Shown here one piece after another: positions 42,460 to 51,901 of a stretch of DNA of 64,000 bases. Made by a program: the position numbers and the translations under genes. The notes beneath the pieces were generated by a model, which searched no databases, was not told the DNA's origin, and saw only the letters and a list, made by a program, of their open reading frames with translations. Numbering within the stretch: the stretch's first letter is position 1; every line of letters begins with the position of its first letter. This stretch comes from Solibacillus sp. FSL W7-1464 (GTDB taxonomy: Bacteria > Bacillota > Bacilli > Bacillales_A > Planococcaceae): assembly GCF_038004425.1 (NCBI RefSeq), contig NZ_JBBORC010000001.1:1713001-1777000 (forward strand), read 5' to 3'.

Positions 42460-44049
42460 ATGAGCAGAAAAATTTGGGTTTTTGATACGACATTACGTGA
42501 TGGTGAGCAAGTGCCAGGGGCTAAGCTGAATTTATATGAAAAAGTGGAAATTGCCCAGCAGTTAAAAAAGCTCGGTGTTGATATTATCGAAGCCGGATTC
42601 CCAGCATCTTCACAAGGTGATTTTGAAGCGGTAAAAGCTGTGGCGCAAAAGGTTGGCCAAAATTCGAATATGATGATTACGGCACTTGCCCGTGCTGTAA
42701 AAGATGATATTGATTCTGTATATAATGCAGTCAAATATGCAAATAATCCAATGATCCATATGGTTTTAGGGACATCCGATATTCATGTGGAGAAGAAGTT
42801 CAGTAAATCGAAAGACCAGATCCTGCAAATCGGGGTAGATGCAGTAAAATACGCGAAATCGTTACTGCCGCAAGTACAATATTCAACGGAAGATGCATCC
42901 CGCTCTGATTTTGAATACCTTTGGAAAACGATTGAAGCGGTCATGAAGGCCGGCGCTACGATGATCAATGTACCGGATACAGTCGGGTATGCCGAGCCGG
43001 AACAGTGGGGCGAGATGATTGCGAAGCTGAACGACCGAATGAAAAACCTGGACGATTCCGTACTGCTTTCAGTTCACTGTCACAATGATTTAGGTATGGC
43101 GACTGCCAATACGTTAGCGGCGGTTAAAAATGGTGCCGATAAAATAGAAGTGACGATGAACGGTATAGGGGAACGTGCCGGAAACGCGGCATTAGAAGAA
43201 GTCGTTATGGCGATTAAAACACGCGGTGATGTGTACGATGTGTTTACAGATATTAATACGAAGGAAATTATGAATACGTCTCGCTTAGTGTCAAGCTTTA
43301 TGGGACTGGATGTGCAAGTAAACAAAGCGATTACAGGTGATAATGCTTTTGCCCATTCATCGGGTATTCACCAGGACGGCTTACTGAAATCACGTGATGC
43401 ATATGAAATCGTTCATCCGGAAGATGTAGGACTAGACGATATGGAGCTTGTATTAACAGCACGCTCTGGACGTCATGCAGTGAAAAATGCGCTGTCTAAA
43501 CTTGGTTTTGATGCTTTCACGGACGAGGAATTTGAAGGTATTTTTGAAAGCTTCCTGAAACTGGCCGATTCGAAAAAAGAAGTTTACAACCATGATTTAT
43601 ATGTCATTGTTGAAAGCTACTACGAAAAAACAGAGAAAAACAATCCAAATAAGGAATCTTACTCTGATCAGTTTTATGATATTGAAGATTTACAGATTAT
43701 TTCAAACGCTGCCTTTCCGTCTGCCAGCGTAAAAATCCGCCGCGGGGAAGATGTTTTCAAATCAAGTGCGGTCGGCTCCGGTCCGATTGATGCCCTATAT
43801 TCAGCCATTGCAGATGTTACAGGGATCAAGGTAAAGCTTGTCGAGTACAACATCAGCTCTGTATCACGCGGCCAAGAGGCATTAGGAAAAGTAAAGATCA
43901 TTATCGAATACGGTGGAGAAAAATATATCGCAAAAGCAGCAGATACTGATATTTTAAAAGCTTCTGCAATGGCTTATATTAATGCGGTAAACAGCGTCAT
44001 CGTCGCAAAAATCGCTCCGCAGCCCGTAACTACGACAGCTACAGTATAA
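42460..44049 (+). CDS. leuA: 2-isopropylmalate synthase
   Basis: 529 residues from the ATG at 42460 (AAGGGG 8 bases upstream); the frame is open back to 42379, but that part lies in the T-box terminator. The catalytic barrel begins FDTTLRDGEQVPGAKL, with metal-binding HCHNDLG and NGIGERAGNAALEEV, and GIHQDGLLK in the linker. A C-terminal LeuA regulatory domain (about 390-520) includes GSGPIDALYSAI, the leucine feedback domain. It condenses acetyl-CoA with 2-oxoisovalerate, the first step to leucine. The other leu/ilv genes are not adjacent. Confidence 0.92.
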   Translation: MSRKIWVFDTTLRDGEQVPGAKLNLYEKVEIAQQLKKLGVDIIEAGFPASSQGDFEAVKAVAQKVGQNSNMMITALARAVKDDIDSVYNAVKYANNPMIHMVLGTSDIHVEKKFSKSKDQILQIGVDAVKYAKSLLPQVQYSTEDASRSDFEYLWKTIEAVMKAGATMINVPDTVGYAEPEQWGEMIAKLNDRMKNLDDSVLLSVHCHNDLGMATANTLAAVKNGADKIEVTMNGIGERAGNAALEEVVMAIKTRGDVYDVFTDINTKEIMNTSRLVSSFMGLDVQVNKAITGDNAFAHSSGIHQDGLLKSRDAYEIVHPEDVGLDDMELVLTARSGRHAVKNALSKLGFDAFTDEEFEGIFESFLKLADSKKEVYNHDLYVIVESYYEKTEKNNPNKESYSDQFYDIEDLQIISNAAFPSASVKIRRGEDVFKSSAVGSGPIDALYSAIADVTGIKVKLVEYNISSVSRGQEALGKVKIIIEYGGEKYIAKAADTDILKASAMAYINAVNSVIVAKIAPQPVTTTATV

Positions 44050-44082
44050 ATAGGTTGAAATGAAAAATATATGAAAATTACA

Positions 44083-44127
44083 GGCAATCCAAATTTTACA
44101 ACATGTAAAGTTTGGATTGCCTTTTTT
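44083..44127 (+). terminator. Terminator of leuA
   Basis: GGCAATCCAAA (44083-44093) pairs with TTTGGATTGCC (44111-44121), the stem extending inwards, followed by six T. Confidence 0.9.
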
Positions 44128-44181
44128 AGTTGCAATGTTCCTGTTATTCTTCACCCGCAAAAAAATAACCGTACCTGAACC

Positions 44182-44221
44182 AAAAAAAGTAGTGCCCTTG
44201 ACGAATCAAATGGCACTACTT
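44182..44221 (-). terminator. Terminator of the minus-strand LLM oxidoreductase gene
   Basis: AAGTAGTGCC (44187-44196) pairs with GGCACTACTT (44212-44221). On the minus strand the hairpin is followed by a run of T (44188-44182). Confidence 0.85.
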
Positions 44222-44234
44222 CATTAAAACTATA

Positions 44235-45230
44235 TTATTTTTTGAACTGTTCCATTAATAGACGGTAGCTGTTCAGACGCTGATCAATCGTATATAAATT
44301 ACAGTTGATCATCGCTTCATCAAAACCGTAATATGCCTGTTCTTCTTTAATCTGATTCGCAACATCCTCGGCAGAACCGATCAGCATTAGCGGACGGTTT
44401 TGCTCCAAAATCATTTTATCCATCTCGGTAAGCGGATAGTCATTTGCTTCTTCAGGAGAAAGCACAGTGAGGAGCTTGCCGCGCATTAAGTTCAGACGGG
44501 TAATTTGCATCGGCATCGATAAGTATTCCGCTTCTTCCGCCGTTTCAGCTACACTGATTGCATAGGTCGTAATAATTTGCGGCTGTTCCATAAAGTATGA
44601 TGGCTGGAAACTGTTGCGGTACGCATCAAAAATTCCTTTAGACATTTGTCCATTGAAGAACTGGGCAAAGGAATAGCCGACACCCGCTTCACCGGCTTTT
44701 TTCGCACTTTGTCCGCTTGATCCAAGCAGCCAGCTTTGCGGCAGCTGAACTTTGAAAGGAACGGCTACAACATTATCATAAACATCTTCACCTGTGCGCT
44801 GTTCATTCATTAAACGTAAAATAACTTCAAGTTTATCATATTGTTCCGTCAAGTCCGGTCTGCGTCCACTTGCAAGTGCAGTCATTGCCGGCATATCCCC
44901 GCCAGGAGCGCGGCCTGCACCGAAATCGATACGGCCTGGTGCCAACGCGGCCAATGTTTTAAATACTTCCGCCACTTTATATGGAGAATAATGCATCATC
45001 ATAATGCCGCCCGTTCCGACACGGATACGCTCTGTTTTCGCAGCAATATAGGCAGCTGTTACTTCAGGAGCGGAGCTGGCAAGTGAAGTTGTGTTATGGT
45101 GCTCTGCAAACCAGATTCGTTCATAACCGTGCTCATCACCAAGTTGGGCAAGCTTCACTGCATTAGCTAGTGCTTCAGTTGATGTCATGCCTTTGGAAAT
45201 AGGTACTTGATCTAATATACTAAGTTTCAT
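44235..45230 (-). CDS. LLM class flavin-dependent oxidoreductase
   Basis: 331 residues, luciferase-like barrel: MKLSILDQVPISKG, IWFAEHHNTTSLAS, RIDFGAGRAPGGDMPAMTAL and SWLLGSSGQSA. It belongs to the MsnO8-like group and is a paralogue of the enzyme at 6494-7510. GAGGTGAA precedes the ATG. The substrate is unknown. Confidence 0.9.
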   Translation of the reverse strand: MKLSILDQVPISKGMTSTEALANAVKLAQLGDEHGYERIWFAEHHNTTSLASSAPEVTAAYIAAKTERIRVGTGGIMMMHYSPYKVAEVFKTLAALAPGRIDFGAGRAPGGDMPAMTALASGRRPDLTEQYDKLEVILRLMNEQRTGEDVYDNVVAVPFKVQLPQSWLLGSSGQSAKKAGEAGVGYSFAQFFNGQMSKGIFDAYRNSFQPSYFMEQPQIITTYAISVAETAEEAEYLSMPMQITRLNLMRGKLLTVLSPEEANDYPLTEMDKMILEQNRPLMLIGSAEDVANQIKEEQAYYGFDEAMINCNLYTIDQRLNSYRLLMEQFKK

Positions 45231-45291
45231 TGAAATTCACCTCAACTGTTCGTTACAGTTTACGATAACGAATTGAAAGGCAAATGTAAAA

Positions 45292-45864
45292 TTATTGGCC
45301 TCTCGTATAGGCCTTAATGATCGCAAGCCGTTCGCGAATACGTGATTTTGTGTTGACGACTTTTGGGGTAGGGGCTGCCACAACATCCGCCTTTAGACCA
45401 AGTTTTTGGGCAAGGATTGTCGCGCGTTTCAGGTGGAAATCATTTGAAACAATCGTGATGCTCTTTGTATTTTCGGGCAACAGTTTTTTTGCGAACAACA
45501 GATTTTCATAAGTCGTTGTAGACTGATCTTCCAATAAAACTCTCTCTCCAGCAATTCCATGTTCGATTAAATAGTCAGCCATGACCGATGCTTCTGTACG
45601 ATCTTCATCAGCACCCTGCCCACCTGTAACAATCGCTTTTACGGTAGGATATTTTTGAAGGTAATCCACTGCCGCATCTAAACGGTTTTTTAATGACTGG
45701 GAAGGGATGCCGCCAGGTTTCACTTTTGCGCCTAAAATGACAACATATTCATTGGAACCGTCTGCCTCATTTTTTAACGCTGCATTCATTTCATAGTCAA
45801 GCCAATAGAAAATTAACACGAGTATAAGTAGAATAAATAATAGTGCAAAAATAATTCTTTTCAA
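45292..45864 (-). CDS. DUF218/YdcF-like membrane protein
   Basis: 190 residues from a TTG at 45864, behind AAAGGGGGG; the ATG at 45897 lies before that site. One N-terminal membrane segment (about 4-21), then the DUF218 domain: EYVVILGAKVKPGGIPSQSLKNR is split by a helix, AIVTGGQGADEDRTEA and SITIVSNDFHLKRA. Relatives (ElyC/SanA/YdcF) act in envelope metabolism. The domain would lie outside the cell membrane. Confidence 0.85.
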   Translation of the reverse strand: MKRIIFALLFILLILVLIFYWLDYEMNAALKNEADGSNEYVVILGAKVKPGGIPSQSLKNRLDAAVDYLQKYPTVKAIVTGGQGADEDRTEASVMADYLIEHGIAGERVLLEDQSTTTYENLLFAKKLLPENTKSITIVSNDFHLKRATILAQKLGLKADVVAAPTPKVVNTKSRIRERLAIIKAYTRGQ

Positions 45865-45928
45865 AAAAATCCCCCCTTTATGTAGTATACGATGCATAAA
45901 GGGGGAATGTTTCGCTATGGCGGAAGAA

Positions 45929-46900
45929 TTATGTAATAGCTTCTTTTTCTTCCCGAATGACTCTGCGCTGTTGTCGTACTTGTACGGACAAGTAGTTGAT
46001 ATAGCGGATTAAAACGTAAAATACAATAATTGCGGAGAATGTTAATTGAAAGTAGAAATACGTTTCCAGCCAACTTGTCGACATCCCGTTTTGCCCGAAA
46101 TAATGAATGACACCATAAGTGGCAGTAGCAGAAATAACTAACGGGAATGTGAAGGCAGCATAGCTTGGATAAAAAGGCAGCTGCAATGCGCCCGGTAATT
46201 TCGATAGTACCAATAGATATAATATTTGCGCGACGATGAATAATGTCAAAATAATCCCGAATTGACTTTCAAACTGCTGGAAATAAGCCGCTAAACTGAT
46301 CGATACGGGGGCGGTTAAAATCGTCAGCATCGGAATCGTAGGCTCCGGCAGATCTTTTCTAATAAATACACGGAAAATAAGAATCGGCACTAACACAATG
46401 AATGCACATATCGCAAAAATGACAATCGCTCTTGTGAATACGCCTGAAAGATCACTCGCTGTCAATGGCATAACGGCGGTTCCGACAAACAGAATAAGCC
46501 AGCTTGGATAAATATCCGAAATCGCAATGCGCTTTTTCCAAATAAACGTTCGAATAAAATAAAAGATAATAAAGATTTGAGTCGTTGCAGCAAGAATCCA
46601 GATCATATGTATAACGAACCCACTAACACCGTAATAGTGCAACCCGCTGCTTATCGATAAAGTACCCATCGTAAAAGTGGGGGATACTGACGCAATGATC
46701 GGGTTTTGCATTTCTGCAAGGATACTGGAAAACGCAAAAATCAGTTTTCCGATGACTAATAGAAATAAAAAGATTCCTGTAAAAAAACAGACGTGGCCGA
46801 AAGCGGCTTTGTCCATACTTAAAAATAAATTTCCCAATGATACCAGTCCGAGCATAAGCCCGCTGATTGGAATTGGGACGACTTGAAATAAATTTCTCAC
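45929..46900 (-). CDS. TehA/TDT family transporter
   Basis: 323 residues from a GTG at 46900 with GGAGG 5 bases upstream; a longer frame to 46951 is open but lacks a site. About ten membrane helices, starting PIPISGLMLGLVSLGNLFLS and later FPLVISATATYG. This is the tellurite-resistance/dicarboxylate (TDT, SLAC1-like) fold, an anion channel or transporter. Substrate unknown. Confidence 0.82.
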   Translation of the reverse strand: MRNLFQVVPIPISGLMLGLVSLGNLFLSMDKAAFGHVCFFTGIFLFLLVIGKLIFAFSSILAEMQNPIIASVSPTFTMGTLSISSGLHYYGVSGFVIHMIWILAATTQIFIIFYFIRTFIWKKRIAISDIYPSWLILFVGTAVMPLTASDLSGVFTRAIVIFAICAFIVLVPILIFRVFIRKDLPEPTIPMLTILTAPVSISLAAYFQQFESQFGIILTLFIVAQILYLLVLSKLPGALQLPFYPSYAAFTFPLVISATATYGVIHYFGQNGMSTSWLETYFYFQLTFSAIIVFYVLIRYINYLSVQVRQQRRVIREEKEAIT

Positions 46901-46983
46901 AATGGCCTCCAACATATAACAATAATGTGCACAATCTATGAAAATATTCATAAAATGTACACATTATTTCTATTAACTCTATT

Positions 46984-47298
46984 CTACTGCGTAATTTTTA
47001 ATCCGACAACCGCAATAATAATAAACGAAATAAATAGAATTCTCTTCCAGTCTTTGGATTCGTTATAGATAAACATCCCTACAAGTGTGCCGCCGACCGT
47101 ACCTATCCCTGTCCAAACGGCATAGGCAACCCCCATCGGCAATTCTTTCATTGCCAGTGAAAGGAGAGAGAAACTGAAAATAAAAGAACCGATCAGAAAC
47201 GCATAGGAACCGATAGACTTTTTCTGGGCAACTTTGTTCATTCCGATGACACCGCCGACTTCAAAAAGTCCGGCAAAAATTAAATAAACCCAAGCCAT
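46984..47298 (-). CDS. SMR family efflux protein, subunit 2
   Basis: 104 residues, four membrane helices. The conserved glutamate is in FAGLFEVGGVIGMNK, and GVAYAVWTGIGTVGGTLVG is the SMR signature. It overlaps the other SMR gene by one base; such pairs (as in EbrAB, YkkCD and YvdRS) work as antiparallel heterodimers exporting cations in exchange for protons. Confidence 0.92.
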   Translation of the reverse strand: MAWVYLIFAGLFEVGGVIGMNKVAQKKSIGSYAFLIGSFIFSFSLLSLAMKELPMGVAYAVWTGIGTVGGTLVGMFIYNESKDWKRILFISFIIIAVVGLKITQ

Positions 47299-47636
47299 TA
47301 TGCATCCCTCGTTTCTTCCGGTTCATTTGAAATAAGTTTCAATCCAATGACGCCTATTAGTAATAATCCAATAAAGCCGATTTTCGTAAAGCTGAACGGC
47401 TCGTTGAAAATGACCGTTTCCGCGATGACTGTACCGGCTGTACCAATTCCTGTAAATACCGCATAAACAGTAGCAACAGGCAGCTTCTCTGTTGCGATGA
47501 TTAAAATATAAAATGATACAACGATCAATGCGGCCACTCCGACCCATAGCCACACTGTATTTGCATATTTCAGTCCCATTGCCCAGACAATTTCGATGAT
47601 GCCTGCCAATAGGACGAGTATCCAGTATTTTGTCAT
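47298..47636 (-). CDS. SMR family efflux protein, subunit 1
   Basis: 112 residues, four helices. Conserved glutamate in AGIIEIVWAMGLKYA and AVFTGIGTAGTVIAE. It lies 5 bases behind the TetR-type gene. The TetR-SMR-SMR order matches B. subtilis yvdT-yvdS-yvdR. Guanidinium or quaternary ammonium export are both possible; no guanidine riboswitch is seen upstream. Confidence 0.92.
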   Translation of the reverse strand: MTKYWILVLLAGIIEIVWAMGLKYANTVWLWVGVAALIVVSFYILIIATEKLPVATVYAVFTGIGTAGTVIAETVIFNEPFSFTKIGFIGLLLIGVIGLKLISNEPEETRDA

Positions 47637-47641
47637 GATGT

Positions 47642-48208
47642 CTACACCTCAGCTCTTATTCCTCTGTAAAATATTGTCCATCCCGCCTGCAAACGTTTTT
47701 CACAGCGTTCACTGCCACCATAAAGCATTTCGACATAAAGACTATCAAGCAATGCCAAAAAGCCGATTGCTGCTTCATTCGCTGAAACGGACAGTTGTTG
47801 TTCTTTTAAATAATCCGTGAAAAGCTTTTCCAATTCATCCAAATAAATGTACGTCTGCACACTTAACTGCTGTTCCAAATGCTGCGGCATCAAGAAAATC
47901 GAGCGCATGAAAAATTTGGTTTCTGAAATAGTTTCAAAGCGCTGCTGAAAAGACTGCAGAAATGGCAGCAATACTTTTTCGACAGGAAGTTGTTGATGTT
48001 TTGCGATAAATTCTTCTGCAAATAACAGCTCAGCTTCCATTGCCTGTTTTGAAATCGATAAATAGAGCGCATCTTTACTTTTGAAATACGTATAGATCGA
48101 TTGTTTCCGTATTCCAACCTCTTCCGCGATCTGGGCCAGTGATCCGCCGCTGTAGCCGTGTTCGCTGAAATTAACCAGAGCGGCCTGGATGATTTTCTCT
48201 TTCGTCAC
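47642..48208 (-). CDS. TetR family regulator of the SMR operon
   Basis: 188 residues from a GTG at 48208 behind AAGGTG. The helix-turn-helix is GYSGGSLAQIAEEVGIRKQSIY followed by YFKSKDALYL. A helical ligand-binding C-terminal domain follows. First gene of the operon; it probably represses the operon and releases on binding the exported compound. Confidence 0.9.
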   Translation of the reverse strand: MTKEKIIQAALVNFSEHGYSGGSLAQIAEEVGIRKQSIYTYFKSKDALYLSISKQAMEAELLFAEEFIAKHQQLPVEKVLLPFLQSFQQRFETISETKFFMRSIFLMPQHLEQQLSVQTYIYLDELEKLFTDYLKEQQLSVSANEAAIGFLALLDSLYVEMLYGGSERCEKRLQAGWTIFYRGIRAEV

Positions 48209-48219
48209 ATTATCACCTT

Positions 48220-48235
48220 CCTGACGTTCGTAAGG
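48220..48235. promoter_or_regulatory. Candidate TetR-type operator
   Basis: CCTGACGTTCGTAAGG is a palindrome with one mismatch pair, placed just before the TetR gene start and between it and the divergent tag gene. Confidence 0.45.
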
Positions 48236-48303
48236 TAAGGGTAACAAAAATTAATTGCGAATGCAAACGAGTTGGATTACAGTGGTTAAAAAGAGGTGAG
48301 GAC

Positions 48304-48861
48304 ATGGAACGTTGCAGTTGGGTGAAGCTGGATGAACCGATTTATGTGAAATACCATGACGAAGAGTGGGGCGTACCCGTTTATGACGACCGGAAGCTGT
48401 TTGAAATGCTCTGTCTGGAAGGGGCACAGGCAGGCTTAAGCTGGTTGACGATTTTAAAAAGAAGAGAGGGGTATTTGGCGGCATTTGACCAGTTCGATGC
48501 TGAAAAAATTGTATATTACAGTGAAGAAAAACTTGAAGCTTTAAGAAATGACGAACGCATTATCCGCAACCGGCTGAAAATCAAAAGTGTCGTGACGAAT
48601 GCCGAGAGCTTTTTGGCGATCAAAAAACAATACGGCTCATTTTCTGACTATATTTGGTCCTTCGTCGACGGTAAGCCGATAATAAATGCATGGGCATCAT
48701 TCGAACAAGTACCGGTAACGACCGAAATAAGCGACCGCATGAGCAAACAACTGAAAAAAGACGGATTCAAATTTGTCGGCAGTACAATCTGCTATTCCTA
48801 TATGCAGGCAGTTGGCATGGTGAATGACCATACAACGAATTGCCACTGTTTCAAAAGGTAA
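48304..48861 (+). CDS. tag: DNA-3-methyladenine glycosylase I
   Basis: 185 residues. CSWVKLDEPIYVKYHDEEWG, LFEMLCLEGAQAGLSWLTIL, and the end NDHTTNCHC: the N-terminal cysteine and the final histidine-cysteine set bind the structural zinc of the Tag family. It removes 3-methyladenine from alkylated DNA. GAGGTGAGG precedes the ATG. Transcribed away from the TetR operon. Confidence 0.95.
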   Translation: MERCSWVKLDEPIYVKYHDEEWGVPVYDDRKLFEMLCLEGAQAGLSWLTILKRREGYLAAFDQFDAEKIVYYSEEKLEALRNDERIIRNRLKIKSVVTNAESFLAIKKQYGSFSDYIWSFVDGKPIINAWASFEQVPVTTEISDRMSKQLKKDGFKFVGSTICYSYMQAVGMVNDHTTNCHCFKR

Positions 48862-48905
48862 TGCTGTTTTTTAAAAATCTACCGGAAGCCTTCAATCAAT
48901 AAAAA

Positions 48906-48932
48906 TATCCCCGAAAATAAGTTTTGGGGATA
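48906..48932 (-). terminator. Terminator of the minus-strand zinc-ribbon gene
   Basis: TATCCCC-G-AAAA pairs with TTTT-G-GGGATA around TAAG. On the minus strand ATTTTTATT follows. Confidence 0.7.
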
Positions 48933-48948
48933 CTATGTTCTATTAAAC

Positions 48949-49176
48949 CTATATGGGAGGCAGAGGCTGATCTGCTCTATCAGGACAATACTTACAATGT
49001 GGGTCACTACATTTCGGTTCCGTCCAGCTGTTACATTTCGGGCAAATATATGTATCAAAATCATCATAATATACTAAATTAAATTTGCATTGCGCACAAA
49101 ATTGCTCTTGTTCGATTTGACCGTAAAATTCCAATTCGCCTATTAGTATTTTTCCGTTAGATTCTAGTATTTTCAC
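48949..49176 (-). CDS. Small zinc-ribbon protein
   Basis: 75 residues with three cysteine sets: CAQC, CPKC, and C-SDPHCKYC near the end, so one or two zinc sites. Start GTG at 49176 behind GAGGTGCTGAT. No enzyme motif. Function unknown. Confidence 0.7.
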   Translation of the reverse strand: MKILESNGKILIGELEFYGQIEQEQFCAQCKFNLVYYDDFDTYICPKCNSWTEPKCSDPHCKYCPDRADQPLPPI

Positions 49177-49294
49177 ATCAGCACCTCGTTTCTATTTTAA
49201 ATGATTAGTGCATTTTCTCTCCAAAAAATTTTTTGGAATAAACGCCTTCTTTTATTTCGCCTTCCTTAAACTATGGATTCATATTGTAGCGGAA

Positions 49295-49477
49295 TTAAAG
49301 CAATAAATTTTGAACAAGAGAAACAGTTATGATAATTGCTGATAAAGTTCCTGCGGATATTAAAGTTACCATCTTTCTTCTATTGATCTCTTTTGAGGGT
49401 TTTACAGCCTCATTAGATACAGCAATCCATATTATAGTTGAAATTATGGCTAATACTATTACGGCTTCATTGGTCAT
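49295..49477 (-). CDS. Small two-pass membrane protein
   Basis: 60 residues with hydrophobic segments at about 5-20 and 37-57 and a basic loop (KPSKEINRRK). GGGGAGG precedes the ATG. Function unknown. Confidence 0.65.
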   Translation of the reverse strand: MTNEAVIVLAIISTIIWIAVSNEAVKPSKEINRRKMVTLISAGTLSAIIITVSLVQNLLL

Positions 49478-49498
49478 GTTGCTTCCTCCCCGGTAATC

Positions 49499-49715
49499 TT
49501 AGTTCTTTATCGCCTGTTCTACATATGCTAAGAAATTATTATAGTTGGACTTGCCGTCAAAATATTGCTTCACTTCATAAATGGGGCACAATACGTTTGC
49601 TCTGGTGAGAAATCTTTAACAATGCCGTATAAAATTTCTTATTATTTTTAATTAGTTCAGGTTTCAAGAAAAACACAGTTCCCACCTCATCCCAAATCTG
49701 ACCTGTTGACCCCAA
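49499..49715 (-). pseudogene. Degenerate gene fragment
   Basis: On the minus strand, one frame reads GQIWDEVGTVFFLKPELIKN and on to a stop near 49580, while the next frame continues NVLCPIYEVKQYFDGKSNY to a TAA at 49501-49499. Two partial coding-looking frames with no strong start suggest a frameshifted remnant. Family not recognised. Confidence 0.4.
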
Positions 49716-49736
49716 TTATATCAGTTATACATAAAA

Positions 49737-49780
49737 AAAAGACAAAACATATTAGTCGCGCTAAAAATGTTTTGTCTTTT
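49737..49780. terminator. Bidirectional-looking terminator behind the usp gene
   Basis: AAAAGACAAAACAT (49737-49750) pairs with ATGTTTTGTCTTTT (49767-49780). An eight-base A run on the left gives the T-run for the minus strand. Confidence 0.85.
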
Positions 49781-49797
49781 CTCTTTTTAGATTTCCT

Positions 49798-50217
49798 TTA
49801 CTTCACAAGCATCGCAGGGCATTTGACGCGCTTCATCACTTTATGTGATACGCTGCCCAGCACCATTTCCTGCAGACTGTTTAAGCCGCGGCTTCCGATC
49901 ACTACTAAATCGACATTTTGCGTGTTGGCAAATTTGATGATTTCAGGTCCTGGTGAGCCGTGAATGATTTCCACTTTATAGCGGACTTGATGCTCGTTGA
50001 ACAGTTCCTCGATCGGCACGATTTTTCGACGGCGTTCCATGTAGAGACTTTCGTTGGAGCTTGAATGCAATACATCCGTTTTCGCTTTTTCCATATCAAT
50101 GATAAAAATAATCGTCACCAATGTTTCAGCATTTATTTGGGCTATTTTTACAGCTTCTTTTGCCGCACGTATCGAGTTTTGTGAACCATCAGCGGCCAAT
50201 AAAATATGTTTATACAT
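49798..50217 (-). CDS. Universal stress protein, UspA family
   Basis: 139 residues. HILLAADGSQNSIRAAKEA starts the fold. The ATP-binding loop VVIGSRGLNSLQEMVLGSVS has the G-2x-G-9x-G-(S/T) pattern, so it probably binds ATP. Ten bases separate it from the end of the SulP transporter gene, so it is the second gene of that operon and may tune the transporter. Confidence 0.93.
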   Translation of the reverse strand: MYKHILLAADGSQNSIRAAKEAVKIAQINAETLVTIIFIIDMEKAKTDVLHSSSNESLYMERRRKIVPIEELFNEHQVRYKVEIIHGSPGPEIIKFANTQNVDLVVIGSRGLNSLQEMVLGSVSHKVMKRVKCPAMLVK

Positions 50218-50227
50218 AAGCCACCTC

Positions 50228-51661
50228 CTAATCGATTAATGTCGAACCGGTTAACTTCTTCAACAGCTGTCTACTTGACTCATCAATATTCAAGTAGGTT
50301 ACTTCTATATTTTTCGCTTTCAACTGGTCTTTCACCTTCATTAAAGCGCCGATTGCCGAGTCATCCCATACTTTGCATTGTGAGAAGTCGATGACAATTG
50401 ATGAATGCTCGTTTTGAACCGTTTTGAAATAATTAATAAAACCTTCCGTCGAAGCGAAGAATAGTTGCCCTTTGACAAAATATGTTTTCCCTTGTTGTGA
50501 AATACTTACACGGGAAATTTCGTTGACGAAAAACAGCGCACTGACAATAATACCGGCGACAACACCTAATGCTAAGTTATGTGTATAGAGGACAACCGCA
50601 ATTGTCAGAAGCATAACAAACACATCTTTTTTCGGTGCTGTCACAGCATATTTGAATGATTGCCAGTCAAATTGGGTAATACATACAACAACCATTACAC
50701 CGGCAAGTACCGGCATTGGAATTTGAACGACATAATCACCCAATACGAGTATTAAAAACATTAGAAATACCCCGGCAACAAAAGTCGAAAGTCGGCCGCG
50801 TCCACCGGATTTTACGTTAATAACGGATTGTCCGATCATTGCACAGCCGGCCATCCCACCAAAGAAACCGTTAATGACATTGGCGATTCCTTGACCGCGC
50901 GCTTCTTTATTTTTATCGCTTTCCGAAGCCGTCATATCATCCAGAATCGATGCTGTCAGTAATGATTCGACCAATCCGACAACTGCCAGAGCCAATGAAT
51001 ACGGTAAAATAATCATCAATGTTTCAAAATTGAACGGAATATCCGGAATTAGAAATGACGGCAAGGATTGTGTAATTGTCCCCATATCTCCGACTGTATT
51101 CAAATTGAAGCCCGAATAGATGGCTACGGCCGATAAAATAACTACGGCAATAAGCGGTGCAGGGATCCCTTTAATGACAAAAGGAATGGCGTAAATAAGT
51201 GCGATCGTCGCCAGCAGGAACACCCATGTAACGAAGTCGCCGCCGATAAAGTGCGGTGTTTGGGCCATGAATACTAAAATCGCCAATGAGTTAACAAAAC
51301 CGATCATGACCGCATTCGGAATAAATTTCATTAATCGGGCAATTTTCAGCATCCCGAAAATGATTTGGATAATTCCAGTTAAAATCGTTGCAGCGAGTAA
51401 ATACTGCAGTCCATGATCTTTTACAAGCGAGACGATCACGAGGGCCATCGCTCCTGTTGCTGCGGAAATCATCGCAGGACGACCGCCGACAAAGCTGATC
51501 GTTACAGCGATTACAAATGAGGCATAGAGTCCGACCATCGGATCTACACCGGCTAAAATAGAAAAAGCAATTGCTTCAGGAATGAGGGCGAGTGCGACAA
51601 CAAGTCCTGCCAGCACATCTGAGCGCACATTTCCTAACCATTGCTCACGGATAGTGTACAT
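50228..51661 (-). CDS. SulP family anion transporter with STAS domain
   Basis: 477 residues from the ATG at 51661, where AAAAGGAG lies about 12 bases upstream; the frame is open to 51754 without a better site. About 11-14 membrane segments; SulP signature region [19 protein letters not shown] and GLYASFV. A cytoplasmic STAS domain is at the end ([21 protein letters not shown]). Members carry sulfate or bicarbonate with sodium or protons. Pairing with a Usp gene is common for bicarbonate-type (BicA-like) members, but the substrate here is inference. Confidence 0.9.
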   Translation of the reverse strand: MYTIREQWLGNVRSDVLAGLVVALALIPEAIAFSILAGVDPMVGLYASFVIAVTISFVGGRPAMISAATGAMALVIVSLVKDHGLQYLLAATILTGIIQIIFGMLKIARLMKFIPNAVMIGFVNSLAILVFMAQTPHFIGGDFVTWVFLLATIALIYAIPFVIKGIPAPLIAVVILSAVAIYSGFNLNTVGDMGTITQSLPSFLIPDIPFNFETLMIILPYSLALAVVGLVESLLTASILDDMTASESDKNKEARGQGIANVINGFFGGMAGCAMIGQSVINVKSGGRGRLSTFVAGVFLMFLILVLGDYVVQIPMPVLAGVMVVVCITQFDWQSFKYAVTAPKKDVFVMLLTIAVVLYTHNLALGVVAGIIVSALFFVNEISRVSISQQGKTYFVKGQLFFASTEGFINYFKTVQNEHSSIVIDFSQCKVWDDSAIGALMKVKDQLKAKNIEVTYLNIDESSRQLLKKLTGSTLID

Positions 51662-51901
51662 ATAGTGTGTAGCTCCTTTTAAATATTCTTCTACTATAAT
51701 AGCACGCAAATCATGCCCGGCAATAGCAACATTGTGATGGGATTTAATTTCCATATTTAAATTCCCATGTGTTATTACCTAGTATTCACTTTATTGATTA
51801 AGTATGAGGAACCAATTATTTCGATTTTCGTAATTACTTCACCACAAGAAAATCACTGCGTTTATAATAGAATAACAATTGTTTGTAAAGGAGTGACCCG
51901 T

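Noticed and set aside
44139-44230. Small frame starting MFLLFFTRKK behind leuA
   Set aside because: It runs into the terminator hairpin of the minus-strand gene and has no ribosome binding site.
47298-47640. Guanidine riboswitch for the SMR pair
   Set aside because: The genes follow the TetR gene by only 5 bases and overlap each other, so there is no leader to hold a riboswitch.
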